From an uncultured Flavobacteriales bacterium (GTDB lineage Bacteria; Bacteroidota; Bacteroidia; Flavobacteriales_D; Parvicellaceae), in NCBI GenBank assembly GCA_913030835.1, contig CAJWDP010000033.1:1-35595 (forward strand): DNA of 35,595 nt, written 5' to 3'. Of the stretch, positions 24,493 through 33,935 are shown in pieces; position 1 is the stretch's first letter, and each line of letters opens with the position of its first letter. The notes beneath the pieces were generated by a model that did not search any database, was not told where the DNA came from, and saw only the letters and a program-made list of their open reading frames with translations. The position numbers and the translations under genes were made by a program.

Positions 24493-25911
24493 ATGTCTTA
24501 TCAAAAGAAATACCAAACTATCAAACAAGACCATATTGAGTGGTTTCAGGAGTTGTTAGGTAAAGAATATGTTATGGTGGATATGGACACCAGAAATAAG
24601 TATGGAAAAGATGAGACAGAGGATTTTATATTTCCACCGGATGCGGTTCTTAAGCCATCTAATACAGGTCAAGTATCGGAAATCATGCGATTCTGTTATC
24701 AACACTATATACCCGTGACACCCATTGGTGCAAGGACCGGTTTAAGCGGAGGAGCGTTGAGTCTTAATGGTGGAGTAGGCCTTTCCATGGAGCGTATGAA
24801 TTGTATTCTCGATATTGACCAGAAGAATTTACAGGTAACCGTTGAGCCGGGAGTAATTACCCAGGTGCTGCAGGAAGAGGTAGAAAAAGTCAATTTGTAC
24901 TATGCGCCGGATCCTTCTAGTCGGGGCAGCTGCTTTATTGGAGGTAATCTTGCGGAAAATGCCGGGGGACCTAGAGCCGTTAAATATGGAGTAACCAAGG
25001 ATTTTGTGCTTAATCTGGAAGTGGTTTTGCCAAGTGGAGAGGTCATCTGGACCGGCGCGAATACCCTAAAAAACTCGACGGGATACAATCTTACTCAGCT
25101 CATGGTGGGAAGCGAGGGGACTTTAGGTATCATTACGAAAGCTGTTTTGAAATTGATCCCTTTGCCTAAGCATAATTTGTTAATGCTTGTTCCTTTTTCC
25201 TCCGCGGAAAGAGCCTGTGAGGCAGTCAGTGCAATTTTCAGGGGCGGAGTGGTTCCTTCTGCTTTGGAGTTTATGGAGAGAGATGCAATCGACTGGACCA
25301 TGAAGTATGTTGATGCCAACATCTCTGTTTCGGACGAAGTTGCGGCTCATCTATTGATAGAGGTGGACGGTAGCGATATGGATCTTCTCTTTAAAGAATG
25401 TGAGCAGATCACGGCAATAATGGAAGAGTTCGATTGCGGAGAAATCATGTTTGCCGACTCTCAAGCTCAGAAAGACACATTATGGAAGCTTAGAAGAAGC
25501 GTAGGAGAGGCGGTTAAGGCCAACTCGATCTACAAAGAAGAGGACACGGTTGTTCCGAGATACGAGCTTCCTAAATTGCTCAATAAAGTCAAAGAGTTGG
25601 GAGATCACTACGGCTTTAAATCAGTTTGTTATGGACATGCTGGCGATGGCAATCTTCATGTTAATATCATAAAAGGCGACTTGTCGGATGACCAATGGGA
25701 AAATGAACTTCCATTGGCAATTGAACAATTGTTTGAATATACGGTAGCTCTCGGGGGTACGTTGTCCGGTGAGCACGGAATTGGATATGTTCAAAGAGAG
25801 TATATGAAAATACCATTCGGCGATGTGCATTTAGGAATTATGAAAAGGATTAAGGAAATCTTCGATCCAAAAGGAATCTTGAATCCTGGGAAAATATTCC
25901 CTACTGAATAA
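24493..25911 (+). CDS. FAD-binding oxidase, GlcD/D-lactate dehydrogenase type
   Basis: The 472-residue protein has the FAD-binding type 4 (PP-loop) domain: VTPIGARTGLSGGALSLNGG (about residues 75-95) and PSSRGSCFIGGNLAENAGGP (about 141-160), then TVEPGV and STGYNLTQLMVGSEGTLGI. The C-terminal domain shows the metal-binding CYGHAGDGNLHVNI and the end GGTLSGEHGIGYVQREYM, in which the histidines are ligands. Such enzymes oxidise D-2-hydroxyacids (glycolate, D-lactate and related) and pass electrons to quinone or a cytochrome. Glycolate oxidase subunit D and D-lactate dehydrogenase cannot be told apart here. No glcE or glcF genes lie next to it, which favours a stand-alone dehydrogenase. The start at 24493 is the first ATG of the frame. 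Confidence 0.9.
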   Translation: MSYQKKYQTIKQDHIEWFQELLGKEYVMVDMDTRNKYGKDETEDFIFPPDAVLKPSNTGQVSEIMRFCYQHYIPVTPIGARTGLSGGALSLNGGVGLSMERMNCILDIDQKNLQVTVEPGVITQVLQEEVEKVNLYYAPDPSSRGSCFIGGNLAENAGGPRAVKYGVTKDFVLNLEVVLPSGEVIWTGANTLKNSTGYNLTQLMVGSEGTLGIITKAVLKLIPLPKHNLLMLVPFSSAERACEAVSAIFRGGVVPSALEFMERDAIDWTMKYVDANISVSDEVAAHLLIEVDGSDMDLLFKECEQITAIMEEFDCGEIMFADSQAQKDTLWKLRRSVGEAVKANSIYKEEDTVVPRYELPKLLNKVKELGDHYGFKSVCYGHAGDGNLHVNIIKGDLSDDQWENELPLAIEQLFEYTVALGGTLSGEHGIGYVQREYMKIPFGDVHLGIMKRIKEIFDPKGILNPGKIFPTE

Positions 25912-25914
25912 TAA

Positions 25915-25944
25915 AAAAGCCTTCATTTGAAAATGAAGGCTTTT
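25915..25944. terminator. bidirectional terminator between the oxidase and peptide transporter genes
   Basis: A perfect 14-bp stem (25915-25928 with 25931-25944) has a two-base loop, A-rich on one side and T-rich on the other. It serves the plus-strand oxidase gene just before it and the minus-strand transporter gene that ends at 25969. Confidence 0.9.
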
Positions 25945-25968
25945 CCAATGCTTTGGGGTAATGAATAA

Positions 25969-28059
25969 CTATTCTATCCCATGCATCAATTTTGTTAATG
26001 GTTTACTGATGATGCACAATAGCAATCCGATACAAATCGTAATTAGACCCATCATCATATAGACATTAGAATAAATGTCCCAATACATGTGCGACGCAAT
26101 GGTTGAATAATTTTTGTCAAAGCTCTCCATTGCCGACTGTGATCCCTTGAACAGATAGGCTTCATTGCTAGAATCAAAAGCTGCGTCTCCTCGATTCTTT
26201 CTATCAATGATGCTGATCACTTTTCCGTGCATAGCGTTCAAACCATCCCCGATGCCTACAATTCCGCTACTGAAATTATCTTTGACATCTGAATAGTTGG
26301 AGCCTTTATTCATTTTATTCGTTGCTGCAGTTACATTTTGCAGCGCTTCAGACAATCCCCCAACAGCCTTAGCATAGTTTGCAGTCAGCTGGCTCCAAAG
26401 AACTTCTTTTCCGGTATACGTGCTGGTATCTTTCAACATCGGGCCGATGTCAGCATTAATGGCTTTGAATGTTGGAAGGATATCTCCCACCATGGAGTTG
26501 AGTTCTTTCGGAAGGTTAAGGGCGGTCGTATCGTCTTCCGCGAAATCAGTTGCAAGATTAAACTGTTCAGCTGATTCCAATAGCGAGGAGCAGTTCGATT
26601 CGACCGCTGTTGCAGACGATTCAATTTGCGCAAGGTATTCTTGACGCGTAGGTTCTTTTTCCGGGCCGGATCCTCCGCCATGACCACCTGATCCTGTTGC
26701 CATCGCAATAACAGCTGCTGCATAATTGGCGAAGGCAAACGACAAGAACCATCCACCCATAGCTGTTCCAGTTATCTTTTTTGGCGCGAGCTTGGTCACC
26801 ATAGAAAGTCCAATCGGTGACAGGAACAATTCACCTGTTGTGTGCAACAAGTAAAGTATAGCTAATGTCCATAATGGCACCAGATAGGCCTCGCTTAAAA
26901 ACATTCCGCCTAATAGTACAACAAGATAGCCCAAACCAAGCTGGACAATACCTAGACCAAACTTCATGGCTATACTTGGGTTGATTTTTCTTTGTTGCAG
27001 CTTGATCCACATGATGGAAAAGATGGAACCAAACAGTATGATGTATAATGGGTTGAAAAATTGTGTTGTCGCGTCACTCATTTCCCAGCCACCGATCATC
27101 CTATCTACATTTCTTCGGGCAAATAGCGTTAGCGATGTTCCTGCTTGCTCAAAACAGGCCCAAAATGCAATGTTGAATACGAAGATGATGATCATGGCCA
27201 ACATACGCTGAAGCCAAACCTTTTTTCCCTCTACCGCTTGTTCACCGGATTTATCTTCTTTGTAGGCTGCTGAAAGCAAATTGAAGATCACATAAACCCC
27301 AACTATAGCCAACAAATACGGCATGATCTCATTGAATTGAATCAACATGTATATTGCAGGAATTATGGCAAGCGAGCAAATGAAAATAACCGATTGCTGG
27401 CTGAGTGGTCCGAGTACTTTACTTTTTAATTTCTCTGGGTTTGGTGGTGCCGCTGCATGTTCGTACAGTTTTTTACCAAAAACAAAAATCAAAGTTCCAA
27501 GGATCATACCTATGCCGGCTAAAGCGAATCCGTATTCGTATCCAACCTTTCTACCCACTTCAACGCATACCGTTGTTGCTAGCAAGGCTCCTACGTTGAT
27601 CCCAATGTAGAATATGGTGAAACCTGAGTCTCTTCGTTCGTCACCATCTCGATACAACTTCCCAACAATACTGGAGATGTTTGCTTTGAAATAACCATTC
27701 CCAACAATAATCCCTGCCATACCTAGATAGAGCCAGAAATTGGTCTGGCCAAGCAACATGAATTCGCCTATGGCCATTAAAACACCTCCAAAAATAACGG
27801 CTCGCTTGTACCCAAGAAATTTATCAGCGATCTTACCTCCTAATACCGGCGCCATATATACCAGTGCGGTATATGTTCCATAAATTGCGAATGCTTCGCT
27901 GTCTCCCTTAAGGAAAACGTCAATTAGGAAAACGGTCAATAATCCCCGCATTCCGTAGTAGCAAAATCGTTCCCACATTTCTGCGAAAAAGAGAACGAAT
28001 AGTCCTACCGGATGTCCTAGAAACTGCTTTTCATTGATTGTTGTTCCTTCTGAGCTCAT
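25969..28059 (-). CDS. POT family proton-coupled peptide transporter with large insertion
   Basis: The 696-residue protein belongs to the POT/PTR2 (MFS) family, which imports di- and tripeptides with protons. The first span carries the family ExxERFxYY motif (EMWERFCYYG, about residues 27-36), and a second signature is NGYFKANISSIVGKLY (about 120-136). Twelve or more membrane segments are visible. After the tenth or eleventh span, an insertion of about 200 residues (about 456-655) begins with a glycine-rich GGHGGGSGPEKE and is mostly hydrophilic and helical; the final span YMMMGLITICIGLLLCIIS follows. Similar insertions are known in Bacteroidota transporters. The start is an ATG at 28059. Confidence 0.9.
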   Translation of the reverse strand: MSSEGTTINEKQFLGHPVGLFVLFFAEMWERFCYYGMRGLLTVFLIDVFLKGDSEAFAIYGTYTALVYMAPVLGGKIADKFLGYKRAVIFGGVLMAIGEFMLLGQTNFWLYLGMAGIIVGNGYFKANISSIVGKLYRDGDERRDSGFTIFYIGINVGALLATTVCVEVGRKVGYEYGFALAGIGMILGTLIFVFGKKLYEHAAAPPNPEKLKSKVLGPLSQQSVIFICSLAIIPAIYMLIQFNEIMPYLLAIVGVYVIFNLLSAAYKEDKSGEQAVEGKKVWLQRMLAMIIIFVFNIAFWACFEQAGTSLTLFARRNVDRMIGGWEMSDATTQFFNPLYIILFGSIFSIMWIKLQQRKINPSIAMKFGLGIVQLGLGYLVVLLGGMFLSEAYLVPLWTLAILYLLHTTGELFLSPIGLSMVTKLAPKKITGTAMGGWFLSFAFANYAAAVIAMATGSGGHGGGSGPEKEPTRQEYLAQIESSATAVESNCSSLLESAEQFNLATDFAEDDTTALNLPKELNSMVGDILPTFKAINADIGPMLKDTSTYTGKEVLWSQLTANYAKAVGGLSEALQNVTAATNKMNKGSNYSDVKDNFSSGIVGIGDGLNAMHGKVISIIDRKNRGDAAFDSSNEAYLFKGSQSAMESFDKNYSTIASHMYWDIYSNVYMMMGLITICIGLLLCIISKPLTKLMHGIE

Positions 28060-28261
28060 AGCTAAAGTAAAATTTGATTAATTCGTGGCTCGAATGTAAG
28101 GCATTTTTTTTTAATGAATCCAAAGGAAGAGACACTATAGTTGTATAGGAATTCTGTCATCCATCTATACAAGAGCATTTAAATTGCATGTAATGTTTGC
28201 GTTAAATTAATGTGCGGAAAAACAATTAAAAATCTATTTTTATGCTCGATTTTTTGCAGCT

Positions 28262-30157
28262 ATGAGATTAATATACATCACAACAGTTGCATTCATCTCT
28301 ACTCTGTTGATCTCTTGTGGGGGCAAGAATGAGCAGATTACAACAGGTGATGCAAGTACGAATAGTGAACAACAAACATATACTGACGCCGATTTGGATC
28401 GTGATTCGCATACCCTGTCAAATTACAGGGAAGTAAAAGTGGAGCATAGCCATCTGAATCTAGAGGTCGATTTTGACGAGGAAAAATTGAAGGGCTCTGT
28501 TGTACATAGCATTCAGAATATGAGTGGTGTTAAGGAGGTTGTTTTTGACACCAAAAATCTGGAAATAAAAAATGTGATGGTTGACGGTGCCAAGGCAAGC
28601 TACCGGATGGGTAGTGCTGATGAATTATTGGGCGTGCCTCTTATCGTGGAGATTCAACCGGAGTCAAAATCTGTAGAGATCGAATATGAAACTACCGAAG
28701 GAGCTGAGGCACTTGATTGGGTTTCTCCCGAATTAACTGCTGGTAAGGGACATCCTTATTTGTTCACACAGGGTCAGTCCATCTTTACCAGAACATGGAT
28801 TCCGATAATGGATACTCCTGGGTTGAGGATTACCTATTCAGCGGATATAAAAGTGCCGTCACATCTTCTGGCGGTTATGAGCGCTGACAATCCAACGGAA
28901 CGAAATGAACTAGGTGAATATCACTTTGAAATGACACAGCCCGTTCCGTGTTATTTGATGGCACTTGCTGTTGGTAACCTGGAGTTTCGAGCAATTGATT
29001 CAAGAACTGGGGTGTATTCAGAGCCTGAGATGATTGATGATTGCGCATATGAGTTTGCCGATATGGGTAAAATGGTCACACAGGCGGAGGAGCTTTATGG
29101 AGCATACCAATGGGGTAGGTACGACATTATTGTCCTGCCACCCAGCTTTCCTTTTGGCGGAATGGAAAACCCGAAGCTTACCTTTGCCACGCCTACTATT
29201 ATAGCTGGGGATCGATCCCTAGTAGCGCTTGTTGCTCATGAATTGGCGCACAGCTGGAGTGGGAACTTAGTTACCAATTCAACTTGGAATGATTTCTGGC
29301 TGAATGAAGGATTTACAGTTTACTTTGAGCGCCGGATTATGGAAGGCATCTATGGTAAAGATTATGCGGATATGTTGGCAATTCTTGGTTATCAGGATTT
29401 AAGACGGTCCTTGGATGAACTGCCATCGGACGAGCAACGGTTAAAGCTGGCATTAAAAAGAAGGCATCCGGATGTTGGAATGACGGATATTGCATACGAA
29501 AAGGGTTGTTTCTTTTTGAAAATGTTAGAAGAAGCAGTGGGTCGGGCAAAATTTGACACATTTCTAAATCAATATTTTGAAGAACATAAATTTGAAACGA
29601 TCACAACAGAGCAATTTGTCGATTATTTGAATGATCACTTGTTGGATTCTGCCGAAAAGAAAATTAATGTTGCGGAGTGGATTTATGAGCCGGGAATTCC
29701 GGCAAACTGCCCTGTGGTTGTGAGTGCTAATTTCAATAATGTAGAGGAACAATTGAATGCCTTTTACGCTCAGAACGATGTAAATTCTGTGATTCCAGAT
29801 CAGTGGTCCACTCACGAGTGGCTTCATTTTTTGCGAAATCTAAGAGAAAACACAACTCCGGAACAGTTGGAACTAATCGATAGTCGATTCAATTTAACTG
29901 AAACTGGAAATAGTGAAATTGCATGTTGTTGGTTCGAAAAGTCTATATACACGGGCTATATGAATGGTATAGACAACAAATTGGAGGAATTCTTGGTCAC
30001 TGTTGGGAGAAGGAAATTCTTAACCCCGCTATATCGAGCCTTAAAAGCCACGGGTCGTTCAGACAGAGCCTTGGAAATATACGGTAAGGCCAGATCCAAC
30101 TATCATCATGTTTCACGGCATACCATTGATGAATTGTTGGATTATTCGGAATCCTGA
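28262..30157 (+). CDS. M1 family aminopeptidase lipoprotein (leukotriene A4 hydrolase-like)
   Basis: The 631-residue protein has a clear lipobox (LISCGG, Cys near residue 19), so it is an exported, membrane-anchored peptidase. The zinc site is HELAH (residues 326-330), with the third ligand Glu349 in FWLNEG. The substrate-binding GGMEN lies in FPFGGMENPKL (about residue 298). The domain order (N-terminal beta saddle, peptidase, helical C-terminal repeat region with LNQYFEEHKFETITTEQFVDYL) fits the leukotriene A4 hydrolase branch more than PepN. It would remove N-terminal residues from peptides in the periplasm or outside. A non-coding stretch of about 200 bp precedes it, and its 3' end overlaps the convergent patatin gene by 16 bp. 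Confidence 0.93.
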   Translation: MRLIYITTVAFISTLLISCGGKNEQITTGDASTNSEQQTYTDADLDRDSHTLSNYREVKVEHSHLNLEVDFDEEKLKGSVVHSIQNMSGVKEVVFDTKNLEIKNVMVDGAKASYRMGSADELLGVPLIVEIQPESKSVEIEYETTEGAEALDWVSPELTAGKGHPYLFTQGQSIFTRTWIPIMDTPGLRITYSADIKVPSHLLAVMSADNPTERNELGEYHFEMTQPVPCYLMALAVGNLEFRAIDSRTGVYSEPEMIDDCAYEFADMGKMVTQAEELYGAYQWGRYDIIVLPPSFPFGGMENPKLTFATPTIIAGDRSLVALVAHELAHSWSGNLVTNSTWNDFWLNEGFTVYFERRIMEGIYGKDYADMLAILGYQDLRRSLDELPSDEQRLKLALKRRHPDVGMTDIAYEKGCFFLKMLEEAVGRAKFDTFLNQYFEEHKFETITTEQFVDYLNDHLLDSAEKKINVAEWIYEPGIPANCPVVVSANFNNVEEQLNAFYAQNDVNSVIPDQWSTHEWLHFLRNLRENTTPEQLELIDSRFNLTETGNSEIACCWFEKSIYTGYMNGIDNKLEEFLVTVGRRKFLTPLYRALKATGRSDRALEIYGKARSNYHHVSRHTIDELLDYSES

Positions 30158-30996
30158 TTGAAATTGTGTAAAAACTGAGTCCCTAGGTCAAGTCCCAATC
30201 GATAGTCGGCATCTATCCTGTGTTTCGTTGTGGAGTAGCTGCTAGTAGATAGGAACTTTGGTGGTGCGATCTGTGTAATCTCTACATGGTCAGGGTTATT
30301 AGTGATGTAGTCGATACTGTCGTTATAATATTGATGGTCATCTGAAAATCGGCGGCTTAATCGGGGATTCTCTCTGTACCATAGTCCGCCGAACCATCCG
30401 AAATAGCTCCATTCTAACTTGAGGTCTGCAGGCATTGTACGGATCACAGCGATTTTTGTGGCTCCCAATTCGACTGCTCTTCTAACAGGAATAGGATCGC
30501 TCCATCCACCGTCCATTAATTTGACCCCGTCGAACATACAGTAACCTCTCGTGAGGAAGGGAAGGGTAGAGGATGCCCTCATCGCTTTATGCCAGTTTTC
30601 TTTGTTTGGTCGAATATAAACGGGATTTCCATTCTCCATGTTGGTAGCAACGATTTCTATGTGACTTTTTCCGGCACGTTTAAGTGCTTTCTTCATATTT
30701 AGCGGATGATGTTTCAAAGCAAAGGATTCCAAGTATTGTAGATTGACATATCCTTCTGTTGCAAAAAGCTGTTTTAGGCTGATGAATTTTTTGTCCGGAA
30801 AGATCTTTGAAATGATCTGATAAGTTGCTTTGTATTGCTGTGTAAGGTAGTAGGAAAGACACATCGATCCTCCACTAACACCAATGTAAATATCGAAAGG
30901 ATCGAAACGTGCTGCGATAAATGCATCGAGCACACCGGCGGTGAAAATCGATTTTAAAGCTCCCCCTTGAATGACCAATGCCGTTTTACCTTTCAT
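30142..30996 (-). CDS. patatin-like phospholipase (RssA/YlbK-like)
   Basis: The 284-residue protein has the Ser-Asp dyad of patatins: the glycine-rich oxyanion segment VIQGGALKSIF (residues 8-18), the nucleophile Ser41 in GVSGGS, and Asp162 in MDGGWSDPIP. It should hydrolyse acyl lipids in or near the inner membrane. No signal peptide is visible, so it is probably cytosolic or peripheral. Its end is convergent and overlaps the M1 peptidase by 16 bp. The substrate is not known; members of the family act on phospholipids or neutral lipids. Confidence 0.85.
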   Translation of the reverse strand: MKGKTALVIQGGALKSIFTAGVLDAFIAARFDPFDIYIGVSGGSMCLSYYLTQQYKATYQIISKIFPDKKFISLKQLFATEGYVNLQYLESFALKHHPLNMKKALKRAGKSHIEIVATNMENGNPVYIRPNKENWHKAMRASSTLPFLTRGYCMFDGVKLMDGGWSDPIPVRRAVELGATKIAVIRTMPADLKLEWSYFGWFGGLWYRENPRLSRRFSDDHQYYNDSIDYITNNPDHVEITQIAPPKFLSTSSYSTTKHRIDADYRLGLDLGTQFLHNFNQDSE

Positions 30997-31100
30997 ATAC
31001 TAAAAAATAAACGGATCGAGATGAAAAATTGTTGCATAAATTAGAACCATTTGAGCAATAATCCGTTATATTGACTTATATTTAAGCAAAAGATTACTGC

Positions 31101-31424
31101 ATGACGTTTGAAGATAAATTAAGAGAGTTTTTCAAAAAACACGATCCGGGTAGACTTCGTTTTGCACGAAAAATAGCGAACAAATATCAACCAAAAGCGA
31201 AAGATGTGCTTGCTGAATTGGCAAAAATTTATGCGGGTGGTGGTCCGGGTACCTATGCAGCAAAAATGGAGGCAAAGCGCAATGCAGCTTTTCAGAATTT
31301 CCCTAGTAATTTCGACGAAATCAGTGAAGGCGCTGATGATGAAATTGAAGACGACACGGTAGTAACGGAAGTTGAAAAGTCTTCAAATGGTGACACGGGC
31401 ATGATCGATGACCTGGACGATTAA
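31101..31424 (+). CDS. conserved-type small acidic-tailed protein, unknown function
   Basis: The 107-residue product has a basic, helical N-terminal half (KLREFFKKHDPGRLRFARKIANKY) and an acidic, low-complexity C-terminal half from about residue 70 (EISEGADDEIEDD to DDLDD). I do not recognise a domain. I recall short proteins with the HDPGRLRFARKIA block in other Bacteroidota, but could not check. No signal peptide is visible, so it should be cytosolic. A possible -7 element TATATTTA lies at 31077-31084 with TTTG at 31050, spaced longer than normal. The basic/acidic layout could suit nucleic acid or protein binding, which is inference. Confidence 0.65.
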   Translation: MTFEDKLREFFKKHDPGRLRFARKIANKYQPKAKDVLAELAKIYAGGGPGTYAAKMEAKRNAAFQNFPSNFDEISEGADDEIEDDTVVTEVEKSSNGDTGMIDDLDD

Positions 31425-31509
31425 TCAGCTTTATTCTTAACGTGATAGGTAGGCAGAACAATAAATTGGGCTGTTCATAAGTTTATTGGATAAACATTGG
31501 AATTGCAAT

Positions 31510-31632
31510 ATGAAACTCCTGTCATGCTTATTTTTGATGATCGCATTACTGTTTGGCTCATGCAGTGCAAAACGAGGCGTAAAAAAATGCAATGGGAGTA
31601 AAGGTGTAAAAACCAATATGGGTGTGATGTGA
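31510..31632 (+). CDS. tiny (40-residue) predicted lipoprotein
   Basis: An ATG at 31510-31512 opens a frame that ends in TGA at 31630-31632. The product has a hydrophobic start (MKLLSCLFLMIALLFGSC) with a good lipobox LFGSC (Cys18), then a 22-residue basic tail with KKCNGSKGVKTNMGVM at the end. A second Cys and the M-G-x-M ending look like a conserved peptide rather than random sequence, and I have a vague memory of similar short lipoproteins in this phylum. The function is unknown. It ends 12 bp before the convergent SpoIIE-type phosphatase gene. Confidence 0.6.
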   Translation: MKLLSCLFLMIALLFGSCSAKRGVKKCNGSKGVKTNMGVM

Positions 31633-31644
31633 TGATCAACAGAT

Positions 31645-33861
31645 CTATATCTCTATACCAACGATACAAATATCATCTACTTGTTCAAAGGTTCCCTTCC
31701 ATTCCTCGTGTTTCTTAATTAGCGCTACTTTTTGTTCACCCATAGGTTGATCAAACGTATCAAGTAAGAGCTCCTTCATCACTCTTGGTTTTAGCTTTTT
31801 TCCTTTTGGACCGCCAAACTGATCGTAGTATCCATCACTAAAGGCGTAGATCCTGTCTCCGCTTTTCAATTGGATCGATTGGTTAGTAAAAGGCTCCAGA
31901 GTATTTCCGAATCGACCCACAGGTTGAGGATCTGCCGGTATTTCAATTAAATCCAAGTCGCCTTTGCTGACTATTTTAACTATATCGTTACAGTTATCCT
32001 GGTTGTTTTTATTTCTAATCAGCCAAAGCGCATTGTTTGCCCCAGAGTAAGTAAGCATGTTGGTTTCTTTGTTCCATCTGCACAAACAAATGTCCATTCC
32101 ATCCTTTTGTTGAACATCACTGCCTTCGTTTTCGAGGGCCTTAATGATCTTGCCTCTTAGCTCGTCTAAAATTTGTGCTGGATCCGTTGTATGGTTTTCA
32201 AGGATGATCTCATTCAGGAATCCAATGCCCAACATACTCATAAAAGCACCCGGAACACCATGACCTGTGCAATCGGCAACGATTATAAAACATTCATTTT
32301 GGTTCTGATAAGCCCAGTGAAAATCTCCTGACACAACGTCTTTCGGTTGATATAGGATAAAATAATTTTTAGAAATACTGCTCCAGTACGCTTCAGATGT
32401 TAATAGGGCATCCTGAATTTTTTTTCCATATTCTATACTGTCGGTAATATTTTTGTGCTTTTCCTCAAGCTCAATACTTTTTAATTTGGCAATTTTTTGC
32501 TGTTCTTCTGCGAAATCACGTTGCTTTTCCACCTCACGTTTTTGCTCAGATATCAATCGATTATCTGCTCTTTTCCTTTTTAGTGAGGTAAGAATGAAAA
32601 TCAGAAAAACCACTACTGAAATCAAGCCTATGACAATGAACCAAATAAAAAGACGTTGTGATGCTGTTTTTTGGTTTGCTTTAGCCAGCAAAACATCATT
32701 TAAAATGATTCGTTTTTCCTGTTCAGCAAAATCCAGCTTCCCCTGAATAACGGCCACAGCGTCGTTATAATCAATTTCATTTAGTTTGTTTGACACAACT
32801 CGAGCACTATCTACAAAAGCATAAGCGGAGTCCCAAATTAACAATCCTTTGTATCCTTCACCCAGATATTGATACATGGTTTTCAGTTCCATTAGATTGA
32901 AATTCTTGTAGTATTGAAGTGAGTTGTTTAGAATGTCCACTCCTTTTCTATACTCGTTCTGTGTTATGTAAAGAATACCTAATGAAGTTTTTCCCCATTC
33001 TAGTCCAGGTGCATCATTTAATTCCTTACTTATTTCCATGCCAGCACTATACATCATGATTGCAGAATCACTCAATCCCAGAATGTTATATGCATCTCCC
33101 AAATAATAGTAGTCATAGCTTAAATTGTAATCATCGTTACGTAAAACACTCAAGTTTTTGGATCGCTTGAAATAATCCAAGGCCTCTTCGTGTCGGCCAA
33201 GTTCTGACAGGGACAATCCGGAATTTGCAAGGGCATAGGCATAGTCAACACTAGTGATGGTATCGTCAATCTGAATAAGCAATTCCATACATTGTTTACA
33301 AATTGAGATTGCTTCTGTGTAACGATCGATTTCATACTGACAAACACAAAGATTATTAAGTATGCTCGCAATCTGAATGGTATCATTCAGGTCCTGGTAA
33401 AATTGTAGCGCTTTATGCAGACCCTCAGCAGCGAGACCATAATGACCAAGCTTCATTTCAGAAACTGCTACATTTCTTAAGTCATTGTAAATTACACCAG
33501 AGTCTATCAAGTGCTCTGGATAACTCTTAGCAATCTTAAGTGCCTCCTGAAAAAAAGAAACGGTTTCTTTGAAGTTGCCTTGGTTGGAATGACTTTTTGC
33601 CAGAAGATGGTGGGCTAAATGCAGTTCCTCCTTCTTATTCAGTTGCTTTGCAATCGAAAGAGCCTCTTCGGCGAAATAATGGCTTTGATCTAAATTCTTG
33701 TATTGGAAATACTTCGATATTTTAACTGCACGGTCAAAGTCCGTTGATGTTGGTTTGATTTTACTTTCGTTGTGCTCTAAAATCCAAAAGGCTACACTGT
33801 CTTGAGTATAGGTCTGGCAAACAAAAGCCAGTAAAAACAATTTGATCAAAATAATTCGCAT
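31645..33861 (-). CDS. TPR - transmembrane - coiled-coil - SpoIIE-type serine phosphatase
   Basis: The product (738 residues from the ATG at 33861) has a signal peptide (MRIILIKLFLLAFVCQTYTQ), then about eight tetratricopeptide repeats (about residues 40-380), one membrane span (RLFIWFIVIGLISVVVFLIF, about 410-430), a coiled coil (about 440-490) and a C-terminal PP2C/SpoIIE phosphatase domain. The metal-binding aspartates are seen in VVSGDFHWAY, VADCTGHGVPGAF, YAFSDGYYDQFGG and VDDICIVG. A TPR sensor outside the membrane would signal to the phosphatase inside. The target is probably a sigma or anti-sigma-type partner, but none is next to it. An in-frame ATG at 33885 is possible; the signal peptide favours 33861. 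Confidence 0.9.
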   Translation of the reverse strand: MRIILIKLFLLAFVCQTYTQDSVAFWILEHNESKIKPTSTDFDRAVKISKYFQYKNLDQSHYFAEEALSIAKQLNKKEELHLAHHLLAKSHSNQGNFKETVSFFQEALKIAKSYPEHLIDSGVIYNDLRNVAVSEMKLGHYGLAAEGLHKALQFYQDLNDTIQIASILNNLCVCQYEIDRYTEAISICKQCMELLIQIDDTITSVDYAYALANSGLSLSELGRHEEALDYFKRSKNLSVLRNDDYNLSYDYYYLGDAYNILGLSDSAIMMYSAGMEISKELNDAPGLEWGKTSLGILYITQNEYRKGVDILNNSLQYYKNFNLMELKTMYQYLGEGYKGLLIWDSAYAFVDSARVVSNKLNEIDYNDAVAVIQGKLDFAEQEKRIILNDVLLAKANQKTASQRLFIWFIVIGLISVVVFLIFILTSLKRKRADNRLISEQKREVEKQRDFAEEQQKIAKLKSIELEEKHKNITDSIEYGKKIQDALLTSEAYWSSISKNYFILYQPKDVVSGDFHWAYQNQNECFIIVADCTGHGVPGAFMSMLGIGFLNEIILENHTTDPAQILDELRGKIIKALENEGSDVQQKDGMDICLCRWNKETNMLTYSGANNALWLIRNKNNQDNCNDIVKIVSKGDLDLIEIPADPQPVGRFGNTLEPFTNQSIQLKSGDRIYAFSDGYYDQFGGPKGKKLKPRVMKELLLDTFDQPMGEQKVALIKKHEEWKGTFEQVDDICIVGIEI

Positions 33862-33935
33862 GATATACGAACTAAATGTATGCAATATTTGGATAAACTA
33901 AACGAGGGAAATGTGCTTGCAGAGGATGTCCTGAG

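Noticed and set aside
28060-28261. ~200-bp divergent region between the peptide transporter and the M1 peptidase genes
   Set aside because: It should hold both promoters, but I could not fit a TTG-N19-TAnnTTTG pair well enough on either strand to report one.
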